From Polyangiaceae bacterium (lineage in GTDB: Bacteria; Myxococcota_A; Polyangia; Polyangiales; Polyangiaceae): 53,344 nt of DNA. Of the stretch, positions 15,525 to 25,003 are shown in pieces (within the stretch, counting starts at the first letter, position 1; every line of letters begins with the position of its first letter). The translations under genes and the position numbers were made by a program. The DNA is taken from NCBI GenBank assembly GCA_029266615.1, contig JAQSWN010000011.1, positions 1 through 53,344 on the forward strand, in the 5' to 3' direction. The notes under the pieces are model-generated. The model searched no databases and was not told where the DNA came from. It worked only from the letters and a program-made list of their open reading frames with translations.

Positions 15525-18388
15525 ACGGTGGCTTGCGGAGCTTCCACGACTTCTCGTGTGACGCGCAAGCTCAGGGTGTCGAGCGGGCTCACATTGCCGG
15601 CCAAAAGCGCGGCTCGTACGGCCTTGTGGGGGAAACCCTGACCGAAAAGCGCCTCGACGATCTCCGCCGCCTTGGTCGAGCCGGTCGGCCCCAGGTCCAC
15701 CACCGCTTCGACGGGAAGCAAGTCCCCGAGAAGCCCGGCGCTCAGCAGCGCGTCGCGCTCGGCGTCACCGCCAACGCGCAACGTGCGCACGAAATGCCGG
15801 ACGTCTACCTTCTTGCCCAGGCCGTCGATGTTCCGACGAATGATGTGCTCGGGCTTCGCCAAGAACTCCGCGATCGCGCTGTCCACGAACGGCACTCCCC
15901 CGCGCTCGCGCACGACGCTCTCCGGCAACGCGATCAGGTAGCGCGCGGCGGTGATGACGGCGCTCACGCCCTTGTCTTGCTGCTCCAGCCGCTGGGCACC
16001 CAAGAAGCGCAGGCCGCCCGAGCTGTGCGCGGCCAAGAGCGCCACGAGCTCCTCCACTGGCGGCGCGTCCAACAGCTTCACGTCGATGTACTCGTCCAGA
16101 CTCGCCACACCGAGCGAGAGCGCGGGGCCGAACGACATGTCCGGCTTGGGGTGAAAGCCCTCCGTGTACGCGGTCTTGATACCGGCGCGTCGGATCACGC
16201 GCGGCACCTCTCGGATCAGGTCCAAGTGACCGAGCAGCGCCACCGCGCCCGTCTTCGTGAACCGAAGGCGAAACCGCTGCGGCGTGCCGGTGCGAATCGG
16301 ACGGAAGAGCTCCGGGCGCGGCCGTTTGCGCTCCGCGGGGCGCTTGGCGAGCTCTTCTGGCGGTAATTCCATGCCGAAAGCGAGCGGCTCCGGGCTCTTC
16401 TTTTTCTTACCGGCGCCCTCTTCACGCACGATGGGAAGGCTGACCCGTTGATTCGGCTCGAGAGCGCCGAGGCGATTGAGAAAGTCTTTCCGCTCCACGC
16501 GCATCTTCGTGAGATCGCACGCGATACCGCAGTCGTAGCAAACCAGGCGGCGTTGCTCCGCGTCGGCTTCTTGCAAGTTCGTGGCGTGGATGAACTGGCC
16601 AACGACCTTGCCGCACGGCGGGCTGGGACGGCTGGCGAGCGCCTTGCGGTACTCCCGCGCCAGAAAGCCTTCCTCCAAGCCGATGTCGAAATGGTCCCAC
16701 GGTAGCTTGGCCGTCACCGGGATGGTCCCGAGGTACTGCGCCGCGTCGATTCCATAGTGATCGAGGGCCTCGCGCCACAGGTCCAGCTTCACGTGCTCTT
16801 CCCACGAATCCATGCGCGCGCCTTCGTGGTACGCGCGCTCGATCACGTCCGAAAGGCGCCGGTCGCCACGCGCCAAGATGCCTTCCAAGAGGCTGGTTTC
16901 GCCGTCGTGGACGCGTAGGTCCAAGCCGCGCACCTTGCGCGCTTCGTGACGCAGCATTTGCTGTTTGCGCTGCGTCTCGGGCAGGCCGTCTTGGGCGCAC
17001 CACTGAAAGGGAGTGTGGGGCTTGGGTACGTGGGTGGAGACACTCACCGTCACCTTGGGGCGACCGCCCACGCGCTTGCCGACTTGCAGCGCATTCTTAC
17101 CGACGGAGACGATGCCGAGGACGTCTTCGTCTTCTTCGGTCGGGAGCCCGATGATGAAGTAGAGCTTCATGCGATCGAAGCCCCGCGAGAACGTGCGCTC
17201 CGCCGTCTCCAGCAGCTGCTCCTCGGTCACGTTCTTGTTGATCACGTCGCGCATGCGTTGGGTGCCGGCTTCGGGCGCGAACGTGAGCCCGCTCGCGCGC
17301 ACCTTGCGCATGTCGTCCAGCAAATCCTCCGCCAAGCCGTAAGCACGCAGGGACGCGACACTCAGGCTCACGCGCTCCGGCGCGGTCTTCTCCACCAGCC
17401 GCTTGATGAGCGGCGAGATGCAGCTCACGTCCGCGGTGGACAGCGCGGTGAGGCTCACCTCGTCCTGCCCGGACTTCTCGAGGGCTTTGAGCACGGTGCC
17501 GATCACCTCTTCCGGATCGCGCTCGCGCACGGGGCGATAAATCATACCCGCCTGGCAGAAGCGGCAGCCTTCGGTACAGCCGCGCGCGACCTCGATGCTC
17601 ATGCGGTCGAAGATGGCTTCCGGGCCGCCCACGGGGCCGTCGTCCGGAAACGGATACTTCGAAATATCCTCGAGCAAGCGCCGCTCGATCGGGAACGGGA
17701 GCCCCGGCACCTTCGGCCCCGTAACGACCTGAAAGCCGTCCACCGGATCGATGGCGACGTCGTACAACGAGGGCACGTACACGCCACCCAGCTTGGCGAG
17801 CTCGATCAGCCGCTCCTGGCGCGACAAGCCTTCGCTTTTGGTACGCATCCAACACAGGGCAATCTCCGTGAGCCCTTCTTCGCCGTCGCCCACGAGCACG
17901 GCGTCGAAGAAGTCTGCGGCTGGCTCGCAGTGTGTCGCCACGGGGCCCCCCGCGATAACCAGCGGATCGGCCTCGCCGCGCGCGGCGGTGCGGAGCGGAA
18001 TGCCGGAAAGTTCCATCATCGTGAGGATGTTCGTGTACGTGAGCTCGTACTGGAGCGAGAAGCCCACGATGTCGAAGTCGCACAGCGGGCGAGAGCTCTC
18101 GAGCGACACGAGCAGCTTACCGTGTGCGTGCAGCTGCTTCTGCATGTCGTTCCACGGTAGGTACGCGCGCTCAGCCAGCGTGCGCGCGTCGTCGTTCAAA
18201 ATTTTGTACAGGATGCGGTAGCCGAGATGGCTCATCCCGATGTCGTAAATTTCGGGGAACGCCAGGCAGACGCGCGCTTGCACGGACTCCCACGGCTTGC
18301 GACGCACGCCATGTTCGGCGCCGGTGTAACGATTGGGCTTCTCGACCTTGTCGAGGAACTTGGCGTAGGGATGATCGAGGAGCTGCAT
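15521..18388 (-). CDS. Radical SAM protein of the TIGR03960 type fused to a TIGR03936/DUF2344 domain
   Basis: 955 residues. The N-terminal part resembles a B12-binding-like fold (PLVIAGGPVATHCEPAADF). The radical SAM core has Cys271, Cys275 and Cys278 in RGCTEGCRFC for the iron-sulphur cluster. A Cys-rich linker (CYDCGIACD) follows near residue 625, then a C-terminal DUF2344 domain beginning near RFRLRFTKTGAVALLGHLDL. This fusion is common; the reaction is unknown, though neighbours in other genomes often include RNA-processing genes. First gene of a leftward set (radical SAM, DUF885, oxidoreductase, lipoprotein). Confidence 0.92.
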   Translation of the reverse strand: MQLLDHPYAKFLDKVEKPNRYTGAEHGVRRKPWESVQARVCLAFPEIYDIGMSHLGYRILYKILNDDARTLAERAYLPWNDMQKQLHAHGKLLVSLESSRPLCDFDIVGFSLQYELTYTNILTMMELSGIPLRTAARGEADPLVIAGGPVATHCEPAADFFDAVLVGDGEEGLTEIALCWMRTKSEGLSRQERLIELAKLGGVYVPSLYDVAIDPVDGFQVVTGPKVPGLPFPIERRLLEDISKYPFPDDGPVGGPEAIFDRMSIEVARGCTEGCRFCQAGMIYRPVRERDPEEVIGTVLKALEKSGQDEVSLTALSTADVSCISPLIKRLVEKTAPERVSLSVASLRAYGLAEDLLDDMRKVRASGLTFAPEAGTQRMRDVINKNVTEEQLLETAERTFSRGFDRMKLYFIIGLPTEEDEDVLGIVSVGKNALQVGKRVGGRPKVTVSVSTHVPKPHTPFQWCAQDGLPETQRKQQMLRHEARKVRGLDLRVHDGETSLLEGILARGDRRLSDVIERAYHEGARMDSWEEHVKLDLWREALDHYGIDAAQYLGTIPVTAKLPWDHFDIGLEEGFLAREYRKALASRPSPPCGKVVGQFIHATNLQEADAEQRRLVCYDCGIACDLTKMRVERKDFLNRLGALEPNQRVSLPIVREEGAGKKKKSPEPLAFGMELPPEELAKRPAERKRPRPELFRPIRTGTPQRFRLRFTKTGAVALLGHLDLIREVPRVIRRAGIKTAYTEGFHPKPDMSFGPALSLGVASLDEYIDVKLLDAPPVEELVALLAAHSSGGLRFLGAQRLEQQDKGVSAVITAARYLIALPESVVRERGGVPFVDSAIAEFLAKPEHIIRRNIDGLGKKVDVRHFVRTLRVGGDAERDALLSAGLLGDLLPVEAVVDLGPTGSTKAAEIVEALFGQGFPHKAVRAALLAGNVSPLDTLSLRVTREVVEAPQATV

Positions 18389-18507
18389 GGCGTCCTAAAA
18401 GCGGCGGGGGCGCGAAATATAGCCCAAGCTCTGGCCCGCGGTACTTTCGCGTAACCATTCGCGATTTGCTTGCTTTTAGTGAGCGCTTAGGCGATTCCCC
18501 CGGCAAG

Positions 18508-19779
18508 ATGACGACACTTCGATTGGGGGGCGCGGTTTTGGCCGCGACACTTGGGCTCGGTTCGGCGGCAGCTTGCGGCAGTGACGACGGGGAGCGCGCG
18601 GTCGACCGCGATGGCGAATCACCGGGCGGCGCGGGCGGCGGAGCCGATACCGGCAAGCCATCGGGAGCCGGCGCGGGCGGGAGCAGCAATGTCAGCGGTT
18701 CCCCTTCCGTCGGGGGCGCGGGAGAGAGCTCGGTGGGCGGCGCCGGCAACGCCGGTGGATTCGGCGGTGAGGCGACGACGAGTGGCGGTGCCGGCGGTGC
18801 CGACACCGGTAACGAAGCCGGAGCGGGTGGCGCGGGCGGCGCGGGTGGCGAGCAGCCGATTGATTTGAGCTTGCTCGGTTGTCAACAAGTTGCCGGGGAC
18901 CGACCCGCGTCGTCCAACGTGGTTGCGGCTCCCCAGGTGGCGGACTTGGAGCTCGCGTCCACGGAACCGGGCGCAGCCCTTTCCGGCTCCCTCGCCTTTC
19001 AGGACACCGACCCCAAGGAACTGATCGTGCAGGTGGGGGGCAGCAACGTTCATTACGTTTGCCCGCTCAGCGAGTCGGACTTGGCGGCAAAGGTCGCGGA
19101 GCTGGAGCCTCTCAGCTTGAACCCGGCGTTCCCGGAAGGCAGCCGCCTCGTCTATTTCGGGGTGCGCGACGTCGCCGGCAATGTGAGCGCGTATTTGGTC
19201 GGCAACTTGACGGTGGGTCAAGGCATCGACCCGGGCATCGACGTTTGCGAGACCGAGAGCGTCCAGCTCGTGGGCTCCGTGCCGAGCGCCTCCACCTCGT
19301 TCTACGCGCAAGCCAACGGCTACAGCAGCGACTACAGCTTGGATGGCAACGGAGACTTGATCATCGTCGCTTCCACGCGCGTTCACGTGAACCTGGGGGA
19401 GTGCACGACATGGCGCCTGGCCGGTGACGCCGCGGGCAGCAAACCCCTCGGCTGGGACAATTGCTTGGTCGTGGAGTATCGCCCGACCGTTGGCGGCGAC
19501 GTCGCGAACACATGGTCCTTCTGCGGCGACTATGGCTCGGTCTTTTCGGTCGCCACCGCCCAGGCCGTGCCCGTACCGCTGCGACCGACCCTTCAGGGCG
19601 CGGTGCTCACGCCCCCGGTGCCGAGCCAACTCCTCTTCGGCTACGCGCCGCTCGCCATCGATCTCGCATCGCTCATCCCGAACGAGGACAAGGACTTCGA
19701 GCTCAGCCTGCACGTCCTGGATTTCGGCGGCTCCGGCAGCACCACCGAAATCTGGGCAATCGGCGGCGACTCGCCGTAA
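18508..19779 (+). CDS. Lipoprotein with long Gly-rich linker, function unknown
   Basis: 423 residues. Start MTTLRLGG chosen because the signal peptide then ends in GSAAACGSDDG with lipidated Cys23; the frame is open further upstream without coding character. Residues about 34-120 are almost wholly Gly, Ala, Ser and Asn (GGAGG repeats), a linker style common in large-genome myxobacteria. The C-terminal ~300 residues form a beta-rich domain with a few Cys and Trp. Surface exposed by inference. It precedes a second lipoprotein by 40 bases. Confidence 0.75.
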   Translation: MTTLRLGGAVLAATLGLGSAAACGSDDGERAVDRDGESPGGAGGGADTGKPSGAGAGGSSNVSGSPSVGGAGESSVGGAGNAGGFGGEATTSGGAGGADTGNEAGAGGAGGAGGEQPIDLSLLGCQQVAGDRPASSNVVAAPQVADLELASTEPGAALSGSLAFQDTDPKELIVQVGGSNVHYVCPLSESDLAAKVAELEPLSLNPAFPEGSRLVYFGVRDVAGNVSAYLVGNLTVGQGIDPGIDVCETESVQLVGSVPSASTSFYAQANGYSSDYSLDGNGDLIIVASTRVHVNLGECTTWRLAGDAAGSKPLGWDNCLVVEYRPTVGGDVANTWSFCGDYGSVFSVATAQAVPVPLRPTLQGAVLTPPVPSQLLFGYAPLAIDLASLIPNEDKDFELSLHVLDFGGSGSTTEIWAIGGDSP

Positions 19780-19819
19780 GCGTTCGGCCGAAAGACGACC
19801 GGTGTAAGCTGCGTGTTTC

Positions 19820-20668
19820 ATGCGCCGCCTCGTTCCGGTCGTCTTCGCCCTCATCGTCGCCGGGTGCTCTTCGGACTCGACGGAAGAAGGCTCCCCCAAC
19901 CCTCCGTCCGGGCCGAACACCGTGGTCTACGAAGAATGCGTGAGCTTCGCGACCCAGCTCTGCGCCGACGCCGAAGGCTGCTGCACGGAAACGTACGGCG
20001 GCTTCGACGTCGACGGCTGCGTGGCCACTTTCAAGCGCGACGTGTGCCGCCCTGGCGCGGACGCGGTGAACGCGCACCGCGCCCAATTCGACGAGACCGC
20101 CGTTGCCGGTTGCCTCGCCGCGCAAGCCGAAGCGCATCGCGTCTGCGTGCCTACCTGGACGCAAACGCTCGAGCTTCGCAAAAAAATCAACGCCGCCTGC
20201 CGGGTCATCGACGGCAAGAACCCGCCCGGCACCGGCTGCTCGACGAGCGCGACCTGCAAGCGTCCTGACGGCAACGGCGCCGTTGAGTGCATCAAGAACG
20301 CGTGCACGGTGATCGAGGTGCTGGCCGAAGGCGCGCCTTGTTCGTTCCCCTCCGGCCCCGTGTCGGTGTGTGACGAGGGCCTCACGTGCGACTCCTCCGG
20401 TGTCGGCAGCGCGGGACACTGCGTTCGAGCGCCAAGCGTCGGCGATAGCTGCGATCCGTCCGCGCTGGAGAGCACGGAATGCGGCCTCGGCCGGTACTGC
20501 GACGTTCTCAGCGGGACCTGCAAAAGCACCGACAACTTCGGCGGACCGGGCTGCGTCCAAAGCACCGAATGCGTCTCCTTCGACTGCGATCGCGCGGCCA
20601 ACACCTGCGCCTCGGCGCCCGCCGTCCTCTCACGACAGACGTGCTTGGGCGCCCCGCAGGAGCCATGA
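19820..20668 (+). CDS. Cys-rich lipoprotein, function unknown
   Basis: 282 residues. Signal peptide ends in LIVAGCSSD, so Cys16 is lipidated. The mature part has about 28 cysteines, including CCTETYGGFD, CDEGLTCDSSG and CGLGRYCDV patterns that resemble the disulphide-rich Dickkopf-like repeats found in many myxobacterial exported proteins. Several modules end in [GC]TC or [TN]C. It probably folds by many disulphides in the periplasm or on the surface. Adhesion or binding is possible; nothing in the sequence shows which ligand. Confidence 0.8.
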   Translation: MRRLVPVVFALIVAGCSSDSTEEGSPNPPSGPNTVVYEECVSFATQLCADAEGCCTETYGGFDVDGCVATFKRDVCRPGADAVNAHRAQFDETAVAGCLAAQAEAHRVCVPTWTQTLELRKKINAACRVIDGKNPPGTGCSTSATCKRPDGNGAVECIKNACTVIEVLAEGAPCSFPSGPVSVCDEGLTCDSSGVGSAGHCVRAPSVGDSCDPSALESTECGLGRYCDVLSGTCKSTDNFGGPGCVQSTECVSFDCDRAANTCASAPAVLSRQTCLGAPQEP

Positions 20669-20717
20669 CCCTCCGCAGACCGGCGAGGAAACGAAAGTGC
20701 CAACGAGGCGAACCGGC

Positions 20718-21338
20718 TCATTCGAGGCGCGCTGCAGCCAGCAACACGACCGCCATGAAGACGAGCGCCGCGAAGATCGGGACGTACGTCGCGAGGTTGG
20801 CCAAGCGCGCCCAACGTTTCGCTGGGCCGGGAGCAACCATCTTCTGTGCGCTCCAGCGTTCGACGCGCATGGAGACGCCCATGAACGGAATGCAGAGCCA
20901 CGCCGCCGCCGCGTAGACGTGCCAGGGTCTTGCCCCTGGTCCCAACCACGCAGCGAAGAGTGGCGAGAGAAACAGCCATGCCGAAGCGGACTCCACCTCG
21001 AAGAGTGAGACGCTGAGGCCACCGACTACCTCGATTAAGAAGAGAGCGAGCCAGGTGAGCGGAATGCCGACGAGAGTCGACCAGGCATTGGCCAGTAGGG
21101 TGAGCTTTGCGCATTGCGCCCAAGGAAGCGCGAGCAGGCGTCTAGCGATGAACGTTTCCACCAGTACGATGGGAATGAACAGAGCCCATGCCGCTGGCCA
21201 AACGAGGCCGAGCATCGGGACGCCGGCATCTGCCCGAGCCGCGATGGGCCACAGCATGACGCCGGCGGCCGCCGCGGTTGCAGCTACCCCAGGTCCCAAG
21301 CGGCATCGGGCGCTTGCCTGGTGCGTGAGCCTATTCAT
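20718..21338 (-). CDS. Polytopic membrane protein of unknown function
   Basis: 206 residues, ATG start. A signal-like N-terminal helix (residues 15-35, ending ARADAG) is followed by about four more hydrophobic segments near 42-62, 75-110, 123-150 and 178-200. Convergent to the Cys-rich lipoprotein with 49 bases between. Its start overlaps the stop of the truncated SGNH gene by four bases; since that gene looks broken, this may be chance. No family signature seen. Confidence 0.6.
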   Translation of the reverse strand: MNRLTHQASARCRLGPGVAATAAAAGVMLWPIAARADAGVPMLGLVWPAAWALFIPIVLVETFIARRLLALPWAQCAKLTLLANAWSTLVGIPLTWLALFLIEVVGGLSVSLFEVESASAWLFLSPLFAAWLGPGARPWHVYAAAAWLCIPFMGVSMRVERWSAQKMVAPGPAKRWARLANLATYVPIFAALVFMAVVLLAAARLE

Positions 21339-21682
21339 GACCCTCCGCGGGCGACGCGGGAGCCTGCTTTCAGCGGCAAAAGACGGGGCTCGACACCTCG
21401 ACAGTCCGCACCCACCGTCGACGTGACCTGCAGGTCGAGGATGTCCGCGTTGAGAAGCGCATCGTTCCCGCCGATGGAAACGACCGCGCGCGTCACCTCC
21501 GGCGTGATGTTCTGCACCTGGTCAGGAACGTCAGCGGTGGTGCTGCCATCCACGGCCAAAAGCGAAGCCCAAGCTCCGGTCGGAAGCAGCCCGCGAAGGT
21601 GAGTCACAACGTCCGGCAACCCCCGGGTGTACGAGGAGTTGTCGAAGATAGAGTCACCCCGTAATGCTATGTGTTCGCCCAC
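21335..21682 (-). pseudogene. SGNH/GDSL hydrolase, C-terminally truncated remnant
   Basis: 115 codons from the GTG at 21682. Block I (GDSIFDN, with the nucleophile Ser) and block III (GGNDALL) of SGNH esterases are both clear. Homologues of this type normally run about 70-100 residues further and carry the catalytic DxxH near the C-terminus. Here the sequence after NADILDLQV turns non-homologous and stops, so the DxxH is missing. A deletion or frameshift is likely; the first 34 codons before the motif are not family-like either. Confidence 0.6.
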
Positions 21683-21842
21683 CCGCGCCTCGCTTCGCTC
21701 TGGATCCGATCCAGATGCTGCCATCCGCCCGTTCCTGCAGCAAATGCGTCAGCCACTCAGGTCGCCTCGTCCGATAGGGGAGCTTCCTGGAGAAATTCCG
21801 TCAAGCGCTCGGCGATGGCAAGCAAGCCCTTGACTCGCTGCA

Positions 21843-23594
21843 CTAGCGAGGGCGCGTGACGCTCGGAGGTGACAGGCGTGAAAACGGTGCTTCGCGCTTT
21901 TCCCACTCCCGGTATTCGGGAAGAACGGAGTCGAAGCGCAGCTTCCGCTCGTGCTCGGGGGGGAGGCTGAGGGGAGGCGGCTTGATGGCGAGGAGCTTGG
22001 CTTCGTCCACGGCGTCACACAGCTCGTAGGGCAAGTTCTGCTCCGCGTACTTGCGGTAAACGCCAGAGGTGATGAACAGGTCGAACACCTCGGGGTCGAG
22101 GTGGTGCTGCTCCTTCATGCGCCCCATGATGTTCATTACCTCACTCAGCTTTTTGGGCTGCTTGTAAGGACGGTCCATCGCCGTGAGGGCCTCGAAGACA
22201 TCCGCCACCGCCATGATGCGGGCCGGAACGGACATGTCGCCCGCGTAGATGCCGCGCGGGTAACCAGTGCCGTCCATCTTTTCGTGGTGCCCAGTGGCGT
22301 ACTCGGGCACGCGGCGGAGCTGGGGCGGGAACGGCAGGGCGTTCAGGATGTTCACGGTGTGAACCATGTGCGCGTTGATCACGAGGCGCTCTTTTTCGGT
22401 GAGCGTGCCTCGCGAGACGGAGAGGTTGTGCACTTCCTCCGCGCTGAGGAGGGGGACGACCTTGCCGTTCATCATGAGCGTGCGCGCGGCGATTTGCTCG
22501 ATGCGCTGCTGGCCTTCGCGCGGCAAGAATTCGCCACCAAAGTTCGTGCGCTCCAAAAAAGAAAGATCGTCGCGCAAAGCGGCTTGCTCGAGCTCGAGCT
22601 CGGCGCGCACCGTCGTCGCGTCTTCTCCGGCGCGCTCGCGCTCGTAGGCTTTCAGGCGCAGGTCGCGGTCCAGCACCTCGAAGCGTGCTTGCACGGTCTC
22701 GATGCGATCGTGAATGGTCTCGAGTTTTTTCGACTTGTCCATCACGTGAACGGGCGTAACGACCTTGCCGCAGTCGTGCAGCCAACACGCGATGTGTAGC
22801 TCGTACCACTCGAGGTCTGTCAGCGCGAACTCGGCGAAGGGGCCAGTCTCGACGTCACACGCGGCGCGCGCCAGCATCTCCGCGATTTGGGGCACGCGCT
22901 CACAGTGTCCGCCCGTGTACTCGCTCTTCGCGTCGATCGCGGTCGCGATCATCTTGATGAAGCTCTCCAGGAGGTCACGTTGCGCGTCCCGAAGGAGCTT
23001 GTTCTGGAGCGCAACGCCCGCCTGCGACGACAGCACCTCTACCGTCTGCTGGTCGACGTCCCCGAACGGCACGACCTCGCCGGTGCGCCGGTCGCGCGCG
23101 TTGATGAGCTGCAGCACGCCGACGACGCGCCCCGTCGCGTCCATCATCGGAATCGTCAAGAACGAGACGGAGCGATAGCCGCTGCGCGCGTCGAACGCTT
23201 TCGTCCCGCTGAAGTCGAAGCTCGTCGTGTCGTAGGCGTTCGGGATGTTGATGGATTGCTTGCGCAGCGCGGCGAAGCTGGCGATGTGCTGGTGGTTCGG
23301 CGTGCCCGTTTCTGGATCTCGCAGGGGGATGGGCGGAAGCGTGTTCGGGCGGCCCGTGGTCCCGCCGATGGCGATACCGAGCGAGTCCGTGCGCATGATC
23401 GCGAAGTGGAGAGAATCCTCTTCCTGCCGAACGTACAGGGTGCCGCCGTCCGCGTTGGTCAGCTCCTTGGCCTCGAGCAAGATGGTCTCGAGCAGCCGGT
23501 TAGTGTCCGTCTCGGCGGAGAGGGCGACACCGACCCTGAGGAGCAGCTCCAACCTCTGGAGCTTGTCGTCTGAAACAGACATAAACTCGCTCAT
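21843..23594 (-). CDS. GAF-HD-GYP protein, probable cyclic-di-GMP phosphodiesterase
   Basis: 583 residues, ATG start. A GAF sensor domain spans about residues 15-200. The HD-GYP domain has HDCGK at 273-277 and HHEKMDGTGYP at 436-446, both with all metal and GYP residues, so hydrolysis of cyclic di-GMP is expected. Between these motifs lies a charged, helix-forming insert at about 300-370, longer than in usual HD-GYP domains. No receiver domain; the signal is probably a small molecule or the redox/nucleotide state read by GAF. Divergent from aroA. Confidence 0.9.
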   Translation of the reverse strand: MSEFMSVSDDKLQRLELLLRVGVALSAETDTNRLLETILLEAKELTNADGGTLYVRQEEDSLHFAIMRTDSLGIAIGGTTGRPNTLPPIPLRDPETGTPNHQHIASFAALRKQSINIPNAYDTTSFDFSGTKAFDARSGYRSVSFLTIPMMDATGRVVGVLQLINARDRRTGEVVPFGDVDQQTVEVLSSQAGVALQNKLLRDAQRDLLESFIKMIATAIDAKSEYTGGHCERVPQIAEMLARAACDVETGPFAEFALTDLEWYELHIACWLHDCGKVVTPVHVMDKSKKLETIHDRIETVQARFEVLDRDLRLKAYERERAGEDATTVRAELELEQAALRDDLSFLERTNFGGEFLPREGQQRIEQIAARTLMMNGKVVPLLSAEEVHNLSVSRGTLTEKERLVINAHMVHTVNILNALPFPPQLRRVPEYATGHHEKMDGTGYPRGIYAGDMSVPARIMAVADVFEALTAMDRPYKQPKKLSEVMNIMGRMKEQHHLDPEVFDLFITSGVYRKYAEQNLPYELCDAVDEAKLLAIKPPPLSLPPEHERKLRFDSVLPEYREWEKREAPFSRLSPPSVTRPR

Positions 23595-23642
23595 GCTCCT
23601 ACCGCTTCGTTCATAAGTCGAGCGGTGCTAAGCATCCGCGCG

Positions 23643-24929
23643 ATGTTTCCGCCCGGCCCCCTTCGCATCCCCCCGCTGCCCAATCCCGTCGACCGGGTAT
23701 GGCAAATCCCAGGGTCCAAGAGCATCACCAACCGCGCGTTCGTGCTCGCCGCCTTGGCGGACGGGACGACACGCCTTACGGGTGTGCTCGAGAGCGACGA
23801 CACGCGTTACATGCAAGAGGCGCTGGTCGAACTTGGGGTTGGGGTACGCAAACTGTCCGCAACTTCAGTGGAAATCGACGGTGGGCGCGAGCGCCTGAAG
23901 TCCCCCTCGAAGGCGTTGTTCGTCGGCAACAGCGGGACCACCGTGCGCTTCCTCACGGCGCTCGCCTGCTTGGTGGACGGCCCTGTCACCCTCGTGGGGG
24001 ATGAAGCGATGGCCAAGCGCCCCATTGCGGACTTGGTGGACGGGCTGCGGCAACTCGGGGTCAAGATCGAGTGCGCCACCGGGTGCCCTCCACTGACAGT
24101 GTACGGCGGGAGGCTACCGGGCGGCCGCCTGTCGATGCGCGGCGATCGCTCGAGCCAGTATTTCTCTGCGTTGCTCCTCGCCGGCGCGCTCTCGGAAGGG
24201 GAGACCGAGCTCAGCATCGAGGGGGAGCTAGTGAGCCGGCCTTACGTCGAGATCACCCGCCGCATGGTCGAGGACTTCGGCGGCAAAATCGAGGTGACTG
24301 ACAACGGCTTTTGGTGGAAGGGCGGTGGCCGCTACGCGGCGCGCCGCTACGACATCGAGCCGGACGCTTCGAGCGCGAGCTACGCCTTCGCGTTCGCCGC
24401 CGCGACCGGCAGCCGCGTTCGCGTGCCATTGCTCGGACCCGGCGCGCTCCAAGGGGATTACGGCTTCGTGGATTTGCTCGAGCGCGCGGGCGCGAAAGTC
24501 GAGCGCACGGCCGAGCACACCACGGTTTTAGGTACCTCGACGCTGCGCGGCATCGACGCGGACATGTTCGACATCTCGGATACGGTCATGACCCTGGCCG
24601 CTCTCGCGCCGCTCGCAGAGGGTACGACGTCGATCCGAAACGTCGCCAACATCCGCATCAAGGAGACGGACCGGCTGGCCGCAACCGTGACCGAGCTGCG
24701 CCGACTGGGTCAGGTCGTGACGGAGGGGGCGGATTTTCTGCGCATCGAGCCACGCCCGCTCACACCAGCCATCGTGCATAGCTACAAGGACCACCGGATG
24801 GCGATGAGCTTTGCCATCCTCGGCGCGGCGAAAACGGGCGTTTCCATCGAGGATCCGTCGTGTGTCGCGAAGACGTACCCCGAGTTCTGGCGTGATTTGG
24901 CGAGCGTTTACCCCGCCGCTCCTTGGTAA
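23643..24929 (+). CDS. aroA: 3-phosphoshikimate 1-carboxyvinyltransferase (EPSP synthase)
   Basis: 428 residues from the ATG at 23643; a GTG at 23625 would add six. All signatures are present: PGSKSITNRAFVLAALADG near the start, GNSGTTVRFLTAL, DRSSQYFSALLLAGAL and DHRMAMSFAILG. It catalyses the sixth step of the shikimate pathway, adding enolpyruvate to shikimate 3-phosphate for aromatic amino acid synthesis. Here it sits alone rather than in an aro operon, 74 bases before a KAS III-like gene. Confidence 0.97.
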   Translation: MFPPGPLRIPPLPNPVDRVWQIPGSKSITNRAFVLAALADGTTRLTGVLESDDTRYMQEALVELGVGVRKLSATSVEIDGGRERLKSPSKALFVGNSGTTVRFLTALACLVDGPVTLVGDEAMAKRPIADLVDGLRQLGVKIECATGCPPLTVYGGRLPGGRLSMRGDRSSQYFSALLLAGALSEGETELSIEGELVSRPYVEITRRMVEDFGGKIEVTDNGFWWKGGGRYAARRYDIEPDASSASYAFAFAAATGSRVRVPLLGPGALQGDYGFVDLLERAGAKVERTAEHTTVLGTSTLRGIDADMFDISDTVMTLAALAPLAEGTTSIRNVANIRIKETDRLAATVTELRRLGQVVTEGADFLRIEPRPLTPAIVHSYKDHRMAMSFAILGAAKTGVSIEDPSCVAKTYPEFWRDLASVYPAAPW

Positions 24930-25003
24930 CCAAAAAATGACGGGCGCCGGCCGTGACGACCTGGGGGAAGTCGGCTAAGAGCCCGGATTCCCGCTTCATC
25001 ATC

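Noticed and set aside
16946..18160. 404-codon plus-strand frame
   Set aside because: Antisense to the radical SAM gene; no signature, His/Arg/Leu-rich composition of a shadow frame.
21765..21850. Short minus-strand reading LVQRVKGLLAIAERLTEFLQ
   Set aside because: Only about 27 codons, no identifiable start or homologue; kept only as a remark in the SGNH finding.
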